Source of the DNA: Aplysia californica
Taxonomy: Eukaryota > Mollusca > Gastropoda > Aplysiida > Aplysiidae
Direction: 5' to 3'
Assembly: GCF_000002075.1 (NCBI RefSeq)
Contig: NW_004797276.1
Span: 2,337,741 to 2,401,740, forward strand
Length of the DNA stretch: 64,000 nucleotides
Numbering within the stretch: the first letter of the stretch is position 1; each line of letters begins with the position of its first letter. Below the pieces are notes generated by a model that saw only the letters and a program-made list of their open reading frames with translations, did no database searches and was not told where the DNA came from. The position numbers and the translations under genes are program-made. This document shows, in pieces, positions 1 through 11,235 of this stretch.

Positions 1-64
<64 letters not shown>

Positions 65-155
65 TGACAGACGGACAGACAGACGGACAGACAAACAGGC
101 AGGCAGACAGACAGACAGGCAGGCAGGCAGACAGACAGGCAGACAGACAGACAGC
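1..155. repeat. Microsatellite: (GA)n then (GACA)n/(GGCA)n
   Basis: Bases 1-52 are a pure GA dinucleotide run. It passes into an imperfect tetranucleotide repeat of GACA, GGCA and GACG units up to about 155. It continues off the left edge, so its true length is unknown. Confidence 0.97.
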
Positions 156-545
156 ATGGGTGTGGTCAACCCTTTTATATGAATGTGAATGCTGGGCGTT
201 TACCAAAATAGTGAAAATAAAATAGGAGACTTGAAGATTTCATGGACAGAAAAAAAAAAATCAAACGTGTGAGTACTATTGCCCACGAGGTCGACTCAAT
301 AATAAGAACTATTATGAATCGACAGTTAATAACTGCAGTTTCTAGGATACTTGGCTCCGCATAAAACTTTGGAACATTTTCCTCTAATTGGAACAATAGA
401 AGGCAAACGAGGCAGGGGTAACCCCAGAGACACTAATCTGGAAAACCTGAACAGGTGGGTGGGCAGGGAAACACCAGGATATGTGAGTGTGCCTAGAGAG
501 AGGTCCTTGTTGTTGGAAATTTTGAAATTAAAAAATAAGGGCATG
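155..545 (+). mobile_element. Decayed LINE fragment (reverse-transcriptase C-terminal end)
   Basis: From about 172 the plus strand reads L-L-Y-E-C-E-C-W-A-F-T-K, close to the L-L-Y-G-C-E-x-W-T-x-T-K block near the C-terminal end of many non-LTR retrotransposon polymerases. In another frame, 396-520 reads I-E-G-K-R-G-R-G-N-P-R-D-T ... N-L-N-R-W-V-G, the G-K-R-x-R-G-R-P-R ... W-L-G block that follows in the same proteins. Stops and frame changes lie between the blocks, so this is a short dead remnant. The clade (RTE-, CR1- or Jockey-like) cannot be settled from so short a piece. Confidence 0.7.
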
Positions 546-1853
546 CAAGTATTTTTCTAGCAACTTCAATACTTAACACACTGATTTTTTATTTTTTCCA
601 AACATCTTGAGTAGTTTTAAAGATATGCCCCATTTTGTAGCAAATGGTGTAAAAAAACTAAGTTTTGAGATGGATAAAATTGCTAGCTCATTTTTAACCT
701 TTAGTGAAGTACATGCTGCAAAAATAATTTATTATGAAAAAAATCCTTTCAATATGGTTGAACATGCGTTTTCTGATGGGGATATCTTTGACCAGGTTCG
801 ACTTTTTGGCCTTTTCACCCCTTTGCTCACAAATAGCCGACAACTGGGACCTTTCTGTGGGCACACACATATATTGCAACATTTTTTGGTAGCATTCAAG
901 GGGACAAATGAATGAAGAACCTAATTGCTGATGTCTGTGTCAAATCTGGCAATATATTTATAATGATGATGGTCCTTGTGGTCATCTAGGCAATCTTCCC
1001 AGCTTGTTTTATTCACAATTGCTGGATTCGAGTAATAAAGTAAGAGTTATCTTATTACCCGAATCAAGCAAATACCAATGAAATGTGTAGAGATATCATT
1101 ATATGGAAGGTTGTTGATCTAGATATTCCAACAGAAATTAAATTAGTTCAGTATTGTACATAATCGAACGATCATTCTTTATGCTAATTACAGGACAATC
1201 TTAAAACATAATAATGTAACAATATGACTTCTAACCAAAAGAGGCACTAAACATAAGCATAAATATATAAGGATCAGAAACATATAACTTATACATGAGC
1301 ATTGTACTTATTCATCAGCATAAAATAATCAAAGTAAGACTCGCGTCTCAAATTATTAGGAGCAATAAAACCTTACTCACTGAAAAAGAAATTATCTCTT
1401 ATTGGGTTCTACCTTGCATCCGTAGGAAATGCAACCCTCTTGCAATGGAATAGGAGACATGAACAGCTATGTTCAGATCTGTTATTCAATGTTTACTTCG
1501 GTGGTAAGTCCCTGCCCCCTTTAGCTATTTTTCTTCTTTACTTTGTTCACAAGGACTACTTTGAAATCGCTATTTGAGTAGGCCTATAGAAGTTAAGCTA
1601 CTGCTGGACACGTTGCGATATATCTAATATTATCTCTTTGAGGAGTAAGTAAAAGAACTGACATAAGAGAAAAGAAGTTAAAAGATTGTGAACAGGTATT
1701 TCCTGAGAGAATCATTTAATATAACCACAAAAATTGTGAGAAGACTTTCAAAATTAAAACCAATTGCATCAGCCGATATCAAATTTCCTGTTGTCATCTT
1801 TGCAAGAGATGGTATTTCGTCTGTTGGACAGAAATGGTGATGGGGCTGATTGT
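546..1853. other. Non-coding stretch beyond the last terminal exon
   Basis: AT-rich sequence downstream of T30 in the direction of transcription, so it probably includes that exon's 3' untranslated region. I see no finger-coding segment, no convincing splice-flanked reading frame and no recognisable repeat here. Confidence 0.5.
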
Positions 1854-2095
1854 CTACAATTTGTAAGCACAACCTTTGCGATGAAAAGTGAGACTGTTTT
1901 TATGGGCAAAAGCTTTGTCACAAAAGTCACATTTAAAAGGCTTCAGCTTCAGATGGTTTGCGTTTTTGTGCCCTTCATAATGATTAAGAGTAGAGAATAC
2001 TTTTTGGCAAAATTCACACATATACAAGCCGCTCACTGGCCTCTGGCTTCCTGTGGCAGAGGTGGACAGACTCTCTCTTGACAGATGGACTGGAC
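1854..2095 (-). CDS. Alternative terminal exon T30 (class I, C2H2 + C2HC fingers)
   Basis: The most distal terminus seen. The acceptor ends ...CTGCCAG just upstream of 2095. Two bases complete the shared codon and about 80 residues run to a stop at 1854. Finger 1 lies at about residues 27-48 (C-x2-C-x12-H-x4-H) and finger 2 at 56-76 (C-x2-C-x12-H-x3-C), joined by a 7-residue linker, as in class I. A Ser/Thr-rich leader of about 25 residues precedes the fingers. Although it is farthest from the shared exons, it belongs to the family of the nearest ones, not to its class II neighbours. Predicted role: sequence-specific DNA binding in the nucleus (family knowledge plus inference). Confidence 0.88.
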
Positions 2096-2235
2096 CTGGC
2101 AGATGGTAAAGAGAAAAGAAAATAATAATTTTAAGAGTCATGAGCTACTTTAGTGTACACCTAACTTGTTAAAACAACTTAGACAACTCCGCAATAAACA
2201 ACATTTTCTGTTGCTAACAGGTAAGTCAACTGAAA

Positions 2236-2330
2236 TATATTTTTGTTCAGTACACACACACACTCAAACAAAACATTGTATATTTTTGTTCAGTACACAC
2301 ACACACACTCAAACAAAAAATTGTATATGA
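2236..2330. repeat. Tandem duplication, two ~44-bp units with CA run
   Basis: Two nearly identical copies (about 2237-2279 and 2280-2325) carry TTTTGTTCAGTACACAC followed by a CA run and CTCAAACAAAA. They lie in the spacer between T29 and T30 and look like a recent local duplication. Confidence 0.9.
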
Positions 2331-2439
2331 TGCTAAACATTTAAAAAGCTACAATCTATATAATCCCCAAGAAAAAGAAATCTAAATGACATTCTATGCA
2401 AAAAGAATATTACATACATGTATTTAGGATCTTTAGTTA

Positions 2440-2445
2440 TTTATT
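2440..2445 (-). terminator. Candidate poly(A) signal AATAAA for T29
   Basis: A minus-strand AATAAA lies about 410 nt past the stop codon of T29 and upstream of the T30 acceptor, a sensible place for 3' end formation of the T29 isoform. A hexamer is a weak signal in AT-rich DNA, so this is only a candidate. Confidence 0.35.
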
Positions 2446-2852
2446 GCACAGATGTCCTATGCTAAACTGTCAGCATGATTGTAGTCTGTAAACCTCAATG
2501 AGTGTTCAGCCATCTTACAGATTCTCTATAAATATGGTATGGTGAGACATAAAATATTTTTATGTTTATGATACGATTATTATTACATCTCATAAGAATA
2601 CATAGTTTTAGTGAATTAGCCAAAACGAAACAAATATAACAACAAATCAACCTGATGCAAATAGATGGAGACATATTCCATAATTCCTGACATTTGTTTG
2701 ACAAAAAACCCCAAACAAACGAAAAGTAAAATAAAGAAACAATCAAACAGGATGTAAATCATTTTGTACATAATAATATAACATAGTACATGAGATTGAC
2801 AATGTCAAAATTTAAGTTTAATGGTAACTACCTCCGACAAGCATAACCCTCT

Positions 2853-3502
2853 CTATGTGTCTGTAGATTCTGTTTTGATATCCTGACTCTCCGTTGGTGG
2901 CTTTTGTTGAATTTTTGCTTCAGAAAAGACATCTGACACCTGATGGGGTGACGACAGTACTGCTGGTGACAATACGTATGACAAACTTGGAACTTGGGAT
3001 GATAGAGAGGTCGAACTGTCAACAACTGTAGGGAGTTGTCTATTGTCGCTGGGAGCTGTTCTACTTGTAGGAAGAACATTTGGATGAGTAGATTGTATAT
3101 TCCGAGCAGCAGCTCCAGGACAGGTTTTGCGATGCATTGGAAGACTAGTTATGTAAGCAAACTGACGCCCACACAGTTCACAGGAAAACGGCTTCTGTCT
3201 GAGGTGCCTGCCATTCATGTGGCCGATATACTCTCGTGTTGAAGGCAGCCGTTTTCCACAAATTTCGCATTCAAAATTTTTCTGCTTCTTTTTCCCCCAA
3301 TGTTCCTTCAAAAAGTCAGGGTGCCGTGGCTGTTGTGGAATGTGGGAGAAATGTGACTGGGACATCGGTATGTTCGAGACAGGCGATCCCTGGGCTTGTC
3401 CTGTTTGGTTTGAATATGGCAGTCCTGGGAAGCGTGGTGGTCCTGTAGAGCTCAGTGGCAAAGGCCACAGACCAAGCGTCTTGGCCCTCTCAAGAGCTAT
3501 TG
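2853..3502 (-). CDS. Alternative terminal exon T29 (class I fingers, long Ser/Thr/Pro-rich flanks)
   Basis: The acceptor TTCATCAG precedes 3502. The exon encodes about 216 residues and is the largest terminus in the array. Finger 1 is at about 79-100 (C-E-I-C ... H-M-N-G-R-H) and finger 2 at 108-128 (C-E-L-C ... H-R-K-T-C, C2HC). The roughly 78-residue leader is rich in Pro, Ser and Gln. An 88-residue Ser/Thr/Pro-rich tail follows, ending with I-K-T-E, a canonical SUMO-acceptor motif (hydrophobic-K-x-E). The finger pair is plainly class I, but the long disordered flanks are unique here and could add transactivation or repression function (inference). Confidence 0.92.
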
Positions 3503-3565
3503 CTGATGAAAGGATAAAAATGAAGTGTCAGTCAAAACGATTTGAGGAGGATGATGATAGAAAAT

Positions 3566-3878
3566 AATAATAATAATAGATAGAATTTGTATAGCGCAAA
3601 TACAATCTATACTATTACCCCAGCAGACCTGGGAGCATTCTGAAACAAACTCAACTTCCTGAGAAGCATACAGAACAAGCAGCCATTTATAGGCGCTAAA
3701 ACACTAACATACATACTGACAAGATCTTTCGCTGTCTATTTTCACCTGGGTGAAGTGAGGAAAATTTGTGTAAAGTAAAGTGCCTTTCCCAAGGACACAA
3801 CGTGGGGCCTGCGGCTCGAACCCCCGACCCCGCAACCTCACAATAACAAGTCCGGTAACCTAACCACTAGGCCACTGA
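3566..3878 (-). mobile_element. tRNA-derived SINE, family 1, minus orientation
   Basis: Read on the minus strand it opens with a tRNA-like head: GTGGCCTAGTGGTTAGGT as A box and GGGGGTTCGAGCC as B box. A body with CCTTGGGAAAGGCACTT and TTTTCCTCACTTCACCCAGG follows, and it ends in a GCGCTATACAAA-like segment plus an (ATT)n tail. The copy at about 25555-25912 shares head, body and tail on the other strand, which defines a family about 310-360 bp long. The tail-sharing LINE partner is not identified. Confidence 0.88.
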
Positions 3879-6800
3879 TAATACAACAATGGTTCTCCTT
3901 CCAGATCAAGAGGGTGCACAAGGATAAACATTTTGGAGGATTCTAGAACAAGCAGAATGCATTCAAATAAAACTGTTCAATCTGTCCAGTATAAAAGAAA
4001 TGCAATTTCATTCAAGAGTAGAATGCAACTATTTATGGCACCTGAACAAAATACTTATGTATTTAACCTTTTTTCTATGCAGGCCAAATAATCTTCCAGA
4101 GAAATTGATGTAATAACAGCACAGAAAAAAGTAACAAAGAAATAGCTTGTCCTTAGCTCGCTGAAAGAATTACATGGCCCACTCTATCGTAGCTTACGCA
4201 ATCCACTCGGCTGGGTTACACAAAACTATTCTACAACATAGAAACACACATAATTAGATGATAAAAGGAATCTGCAAATGAGGAAAAGCAAATATCTGCC
4301 AGAAATGTTGAATATCTCTGAAAAAGAGTGTAAATGAAAATGACCCATTATGCCTCTGAATTGTTCAGCACACAGGATGATGAGCTTTGACAGATAGTCC
4401 TCTTGGACAGTGCCATTATCATAGAAAAACATAAGACAGGTGGTGAGAAGTGGTCGTTTGCATAGGTAATTGTCTTGATCAGGTGGTCATTAGAGCAGAG
4501 TTGACTGTAGGCTTACCAATGACTTCAATGAGGCAAAGCTTCACTTAAAATAGAGGGAGACACTGAAAAAACAATTAACAATAAATTGTGCCAATGGGGG
4601 CACAAAAACATTTACACTTACATTTAAAATTATCAGTAAGAGCTCATTGTTTCCCTCATAAGCCATCTATTATACATTTTAATTTCAAATAAATAACATT
4701 ACAAATTCTGTTTTCACCTTTGATATAATAATCAGATCAGCGAGGAGGCATTAATTGTGGATTTGCTCCATGTCACAAACATCAGGTAAATAATCAATTC
4801 ATGTTAAAACTTTATAATAGCTTGGTCGCAGTCACATTTTCTCCACATGAACACAAAAGTTTCATTTTGCTTCCATTTGAATACATGGTGCTACATGATG
4901 ATCTATAGGTGGATGTTATTTCTCTGTTTCACTGGTATATCAGGTTTCTTTCATTTTCTTTCAATTTTTCTTTTCAACACACACATTCTAACAAACATGT
5001 CATTGTGTCAATACCTTTCTCATTGATTTAGTCACCCTTCAGACTCAAGTTAAAATGCTGATATTAGCATAGGGCTTATGTTACATACAAAAGTAAAACA
5101 ACATAATGTGTGTATACCACAACTTTTCTTTCTTTTCAAAAGCATTGATGATGGTGGTAGTGTGTAGCCACAGAAAAGATCTATGCCATGCTTGAAATGG
5201 GTGTAAATGTAAGTACAATTATGGTGTTTTGACTACGATGATACACTATGCATTAAACATTTTGGCGAGTCCAACTGTCACTGCTACTTAATATTTAAAT
5301 AATGTCTGTTTAATTACAATGGGCTTTTCTCCTTTACTGGTCTTCAAATTAAAATGGGACCTACAATAAAAATATTTTTGAGTTTGTTTTAAAAAAGTTT
5401 TAGTGAAAACTACACATTGGCACAATAATGGTCATATATTTAAGGGAAGAAGCAGGGCAGATAGACAGAAAAGAAGTAGGACGTAGAAAAAGAAAAGAAG
5501 TAGCTCTTACAAGTGGAGCCCTCCAACCACCCTGTAACAAAAAAATAATAATTTCCGATAGGACACAACCAGTGACGATCAACCTACTTGGGCTAAATGA
5601 CCTGTGGGACAGTAAGCAGCAAGGCTGTCAGACAAGCATCAGATCTGATTCTGATAAAGGTTGTCTTGGAATAAGCTAAAATTGTCTTGTTCCGACACCA
5701 GTCCACCTGGGAATCCAGTTTTCCATATGATTTCACTATTGATTAACATCAAGTCAAACAAGCAAAATCTTTTTGCTTTCATAAAATCGCATCGAGCTTG
5801 CCAGAAATGTGAGCCGCTCGAGTTTTAACCATCCCTCTACTTGGAAGCAAGTTGATTCACCCTTCATAAAGCAATACCCATAAAACATTAACCTTTATAG
5901 CTATCATTAATGCAATATGATCAACTCCGTGCACATAAAAAATATGTTTTGTCCACAGGCCGTGTAGGAAACATAGAATAAATTAAAGGTCAGGATATTG
6001 TATTTACTCAGTAGCTAAACCATTCTAAAGAATGAGGATAAACTGACTCTCTAGTCTTATGTGAACACAGCCTCACAATGTTCACAGCGAAAGATTCCCG
6101 CAAACCGTACAACGACTGGTGCACGACACATGCCCCTTTTTCCTTTGTTCGTTCAACCATAATTAGGCTCTTGGAAATTGGTAGAGACGGAATTTCCTAA
6201 CCAAAGGTGGTAGGCCCTATGTACACATGTGGCTGCAAAACTGTATACATCTCCAGGGGACTGAGATGTGTAGGCCTACCAGGAAATGAATTGGCTGCTC
6301 AAGGGAGTTACTAACTATAGCGAAATTGTATGAGCCTTCTTTGGAGAGGCCCAAGACGTTGAAACTTCACTTAAAAACTGAACTTTTCGACAAGTATATC
6401 AAGGACACAAGTGGCACAGAGTGAAAAAAAAATCCAGCAACAGTAATAGAAACAGATCAAAATAGTCCGGTTTAAGTAGAAGTAGAAAATATTAATTTGA
6501 GAAATGTATAATTAATAGTTTCATGAACATAGACAGACGGATACAAATTATTGATAAATTAATACAAAGTAGAAGAATATGTCAAGAACATTTTATTCTC
6601 ACAGCTGTACAACCATAAAATGAACAAAATCAACATTTGCATTTAAAAGAATCTTCCAACAAACCCTGCCCCACCTCTGAGAATTGATAAAGTTTTAGAT
6701 GACAGGTAAAGGAGTATGATGGAATCCTTTGAAACACAAACACGAGTTCAGATGCAACCATTGCAGATAAAGTCAATTTTATAATTATTATGCAAAAGGC

Positions 6801-7256
6801 TATAATATATATTCATTTTGAACATTACAACATTAGATTCAAACAAAAAAGAGAAAGCATAATTCGACATAAAGCTTTTAAAAGCAGGGCAAGAGAAACT
6901 ACCATAACTGAGAATCAAAACTTAGAGACACATACAAGGGAGATTAATATAAAGACCTACACTGATACTTCATATGGCATGGTAACGATGAAACAAAAAA
7001 TAATAGAATCCGTTCTCTTGGGATCCATCTCAAGGTGCTTCACATATAAGATGTGGGACTAAATAATTCAAAACCAACATGGTCATCACGCACAAAGAAA
7101 AATACATGAGTCAGCATTCAATCAAACAATAATGTTAATTACAATCTTTTGTCTAAGTCACTGAATTGACACAGTGCCATTCACATTTGAATTTTATTCT
7201 GTTCATTCTTGAACTTTCTTGTGGAATTTCCTGACAGCTACAACACCTAAGTTCTT
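3879..7256. other. Long non-coding spacer, no exon recognised
   Basis: AT-rich intron/3'-UTR sequence between T28 and T29. No finger motif or splice-flanked frame stands out on either strand. At about 5440-5540 there is a short A/G-rich stretch followed by GTGGAGCCCTCCAACCACCC, resembling about 28150-28220 (GTGGTGGCCTCCAAACACCC). This suggests two decayed copies of one short unclassified repeat. Confidence 0.45.
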
Positions 7257-7583
7257 TTAATTGATTCAGCCCGCAGATAATTTTGACTGCGGACGCAAAT
7301 AATTTGTGATCGTTTCATGACGTCATGAGTGGTCCCACAAAAAGCGAATACAGAAATATCTAGATTGGATAAAACCCCTATGTATGGAATATATAGATGT
7401 TCAGAATAAAAAATTCTAGTCAATGACACCCAAAAAAAAAAAGGGTTGAAATGTAAGTGGTAAGGGAAAAAGAAGAGAGGAAAGTGATGAGAAGAAAGGA
7501 AGCAATGTAATAAGAGCTGCTCTGCGTCAAAACACAGGAGACAGTCAGCTGCTGTGAGCGGCGCTGCGGGCTGAATCAGTTAA
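7257..7583. mobile_element. MITE with TTAA target duplication
   Basis: TTAA at 7257-7260 and again at 7580-7583 flank a 319-bp element. Its ends are inverted repeats: TTGATTCAGCCCGCAG on the left and, reversed, CTGATTCAGCCCGCAG on the right, one mismatch in 16. There is no coding capacity. A TTAA duplication is typical of piggyBac-type elements, but the terminal bases do not match the usual CCC start of that group, so the superfamily is left open. Confidence 0.85.
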
Positions 7584-9086
7584 ATCAACGTTTCCAACTA
7601 CATATATGTATTTCTTTCTTCATGAGCCTATATGACATCTCATATATGACAAATGGAAAAAGACATTTTTCAGCAACTTCCTAAGTACTCATGGTCAAAG
7701 TCAAAGCTGTGCAGCCTTCTTGCGTACAAAACAACCTGACACTGTGATTGAGCGACAGCTTGTTTCATTGAAAGACAAGTCTAAAATAACACATTTTACA
7801 CATAGACCTAAGGACATTATTTTTTTTAAAAGTTGGAAATTTCCCTTTCAATAGACAAACTAGTCTGTAACCATTGTACAATCAGCAGAGCTGAGGGAGC
7901 AGAAGCTGAAAGTTATACAGAGTAACAGTTGTAAAAAATTTAAAGTAAAAGATTATTTTCAAAAGCGTAACTCAAGTAAAATAAATGGAATAGAAGTAAT
8001 AGTACTAATACAAGTAATTCTTGAGTCCAGTGTTATCAATCCAAAAAATCTTGTTACATTACAAATCATAAACCTGAATGTCAGGGTCCGAGCTACCCTA
8101 CTTATGGAATGACAGATAAAAGGCAAGCACTGACAGGAGGGCTAAATAATAAGAATGAAAATTATATGAAATATAATAACAATTTAAAGGGAACAAACGT
8201 CTAAACAAACTTTGAGGTGTTATTCTGCTTCTTGTTAGTAGGTAGACTTGCATACAATGCCTACAGACCAGTAACAGGAAAAGTGACTCCCACTTTTTTG
8301 TTCCAATTGAAAATTACTAATATTCAATATCACCACATTTTGAAAAATGACAAAAAGATTCTTTTTCCACACTATACAACTTCTCAGATTGAAATGACTC
8401 ACTGCAAAAGTGTACATGTCCAAAACACCTCTATATATTGACACCTGATTTGCACGGCTCAACTCTCGATACCTTGTCCTATCAACTGTAAAACTAAAGA
8501 ACTGAAAAATAGTGAAGATGTAACATGCTGCACAATAGGCATGCATTGAATTAATCAAGACACCATCTAAACTTGGCAAGTCAAATGCCAAAGCCCTTTT
8601 TAGAGGATTTTATCAAGAAAATTCCTTCCACAACAGTCATGACCAAACATTATCTTTAACACAAAAAACACACATTCTTGGTTGGGATACACACTGTTTG
8701 TTGTTGTATAAATGCACAGGAAAAATGTTTAGTATTGTGGATTGTAGTAGACTAGTAGACCGCCAAGTGGAACAGTTGTCACAGCTGGGCCGATGTTGGC
8801 CACCAAGTAGAACAGAAGCATCGGGGTAGACAGCACCAAAAAATGGATGTCTTTAACGCCATTTAAATCTTACATGTTGGCCTATTTTATTTCCCCAGAC
8901 TATTAGTATTACACAGAACATCTGAATAGTGTTTTTATACAACTTGATTATTTGTGCATTATAAGCGGTGACAAAAATTTGCATATTCAGACCCTTCAAT
9001 ATTTGGATGAAAACTGGTTTCCCCTTGCTGAGCATAGACCCATTTGTATTTTTTTTTCCTATTCTTCAGCAGTTTACGAACATAAA
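7584..9086. other. Non-coding spacer, 3' side of T28
   Basis: No gene or clear repeat seen. A minus-strand open stretch of 118 codons (8235-8591) lacks finger motifs, a proper acceptor and coding-like composition, and I do not accept it as a gene. Confidence 0.4.
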
Positions 9087-9394
9087 TCAACGGTACATCA
9101 CACTTTGAAGAGTCAAAGGTCCTGGGTCCACATACGTTGTGTTGGGTACAAGTTCTTCATCATAAGACAAAGGTGTCGGATGATTTTTGTGATATAGCAT
9201 GTAGTGCTCAAGGAGAGAGGATTTTCTGGTGTATAAAGTGCTGCAGAGTCTGCAAATGTACTTGCTACTCATAGCCTCATGTCTCTCTCTCCAATGACGA
9301 GGATACTTGGTATAGAGCACTTTGCCGCAGCCTATCACTGGGCACTTCCTGCCAGGGAGCCATTTCCCGTCAGTATGGGGAAAGTATGAAGAAC
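9087..9394 (-). CDS. Alternative terminal exon T28 (class II fingers)
   Basis: The acceptor TTCACAG precedes 9394, and about 102 residues run to a TGA at 9087. Finger 1 is at 18-39, C-P-V-I-G-C ... H-W-R-E-R-H, with a shorter inter-ligand loop (x10) than most class II members (x13). Finger 2 is at 48-69 (C-R-L-C ... H-Y-M-L-Y-H). The tail Y-V-D-P-G-P-L-T-L-Q-S-V retains the class II signature. It is the most distal class II exon. Confidence 0.93.
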
Positions 9395-9989
9395 CTGTGA
9401 ACAAGACCAACAAGTGTGCATCATAGTCACAAGTTCAAAGAGCTTTATAAGCTGAAAAGTCAAGTAAGCTGAACATTTTCTCTTGGCCTGATTAAAAAAA
9501 ATTCTTTTGAATTTGTACAAATTGTGCAAACTGCAATCATGTTCATTACCATTTCTTTTAAAAAAAAAAAAATGACAGTCAGAGCATGCGACTTTTTCAG
9601 TTGTACTTGCATTTCACAATGGGACAACATCAAACACCTGAGCATCCCCGTCATGGTAGGAAAGTACATGAATCAAACATACAGTAAATTTTGTAGATGT
9701 AATGGAAAAAGCTACATTTGATGCAGTACAGTGAACCTCGCATCCAACATTTTTAGATGTTCTATAGAGTACATAAGTTGAATCTTTACTTCTCACAACC
9801 AGATCAGTTCTGTGTAGCTATGGCATCACAACAAAAGGAAATATTTCTTGTTTGAAAACCAAACTACTTACGATTTGTGATTTTAAAAAACTGGAAAAAA
9901 CCCACAGCCAATACAATTTGCAAATCCATACTCAATGAAGACAATTGTCATCATAGTGTTATCAAAAATAAAAGCCTGTGTTCGTCAGA
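9395..9989. other. Intronic/3'-UTR sequence
   Basis: AT-rich sequence upstream of the T28 acceptor with a pyrimidine-rich minus-strand approach. No further feature is supported. Confidence 0.4.
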
Positions 9990-10264
9990 CCTTTCAGTAA
10001 GGCTGGGCAATGAGTCTCTTTAACAAAATCCAGATAATATGTTAGTGCACCTCTTCGGCAAATAATTATGATATGAGCGGCTTCATCAAACGGGTTAGAA
10101 CCACTTCACCAGAAGGGTTAGCATCACTTCACCAAATGGGTGCACCTACTTCGGCAAACAGATCAGGAAAGAGAGTTACGGGTCTGAATTCGGACAGTGT
10201 TTCATTTATGATTATCCGGTTATCTGGATAGATTATCCGGATTTTGCCCACCTCTACCTTTCAG
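9990..10264. mobile_element. hAT-like MITE with 8-bp target duplication
   Basis: The octamer CCTTTCAG at 9990-9997 recurs at 10257-10264 and flanks a 259-bp element (9998-10256). The ends are 13-bp inverted repeats: TAAGGCTGGGCAA on the left and, reversed, TAGAGGTGGGCAA on the right. An 8-bp duplication with a (T)AGxGxTGGGCAA terminus is the hallmark of hAT transposons. The inside has no coding capacity. It holds three short degenerate repeats built on CACTTCACCA and paired ATTATCCGG blocks. It is non-autonomous and, given the perfect duplication, fairly young. Confidence 0.92.
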
Positions 10265-10710
10265 ACCTTTATTTAATTGAATTCTTGAACACGACGAACT
10301 TGATCATCAGGAGTGATGACTTTGTTAGAAGAGAGATTCACTGTATTACTATTATGAAGAGTTTAGCATAGTATCTTAATGATCCTAAAAAGTATGGTAT
10401 GTCAAACACAAAAACATCAAAAAGAGGGTAAGTAATAAACACACAAGGTTACTTCACAAAAATCATTTGTTTCACAGTACTTCACATGAGCAAAGAATAG
10501 CTAAAAATCTGCAGGCATAACTCGGAATCAGAAGACCTGAGATATGAAAGACAAAACTACAAAAGAACAAGAACCTGATTCACTTCATGCTTTTGAAAAA
10601 TTGAATAACATAATATCTCACTGTTTAAGAATTTTTTTCTTTAAAAAGTGAAGCATTTCAAAAGCATTGCTGTTACCTTTATATTTGTCTGAAAAATGAA
10701 GATATTTCAA

Positions 10711-11235
10711 GGGGCTCTCGAGGTTATGGTGTTTGCCTCTCATTCAATAGGTCCTGGGTTTGAAACCTGACAGCCACGGAAAATTTTCTTCTCTAAAATG
10801 TTCTCCTTTCACCCCATTCCTGCTCTCCGACCATGTTGTTGTTTGCTTTTGTCTTCACTTTCTACCCCCTCCCCCAATCCCCTTTTTATCTCCTGCTCTG
10901 GGTTCCTGACTTTCTGCAGCCTTTCTCCTGCTACTCCTTGGCTCCTTCTTACTGCCGTCTATCAGCCACACCCATGATTTTATGGTGTGTAAGATCTAAC
11001 ATCTAGCCTTCTCGGATAAGGGTGAAAATCCTGGAGGTCCTGTACACAAGTTGCGCACGTTTAAGATCTCTTGGTGTTCCTAAAATCGATAAGAGTAGGC
11101 TTCAGTCGCCATCCTGGCAAAATTGAAAATTCCTACCAAACTAAAAACGTTTGATGTGTCCTGTGCACTCATATGACTGTATGTAGTTGCCAGCACCATA
11201 CAACACGAAGTAAACCAACAAAAACAAAGAAAGAA
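10711..11235 (+). mobile_element. tRNA-derived SINE, family 2, full-length-looking copy
   Basis: The head GGCTCTCGAGGTTATGGTG with B-box-like GGTCCTGGGTTTGAAACC resembles a tRNA promoter. The body is a C/T-rich stretch with TCTTCTCTAAAATGTTCTCC, then CTCGGATAAGGGTGAAAATCC, GGAGGTCCTGT and TTGGTGTTCCTAAAAT. It ends near an AAACCAACAAAAACAAAG tail. Partial copies occur at 57896-58115 (body only) and 63361-63475 (head only). Confidence 0.8.

Noticed and set aside
351-560. A 69-codon plus-strand open frame as a host gene
   Set aside because: Its G-K-R-G-R-G ... W-V-G block matches the C-terminal end of LINE polymerases, so it is part of a dead LINE fragment.
8235-8591. 118-codon minus-strand open frame as another terminus
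   Set aside because: No zinc ligands, no class tail, and no acceptor in array phase. The composition is what AT-rich chance frames give.
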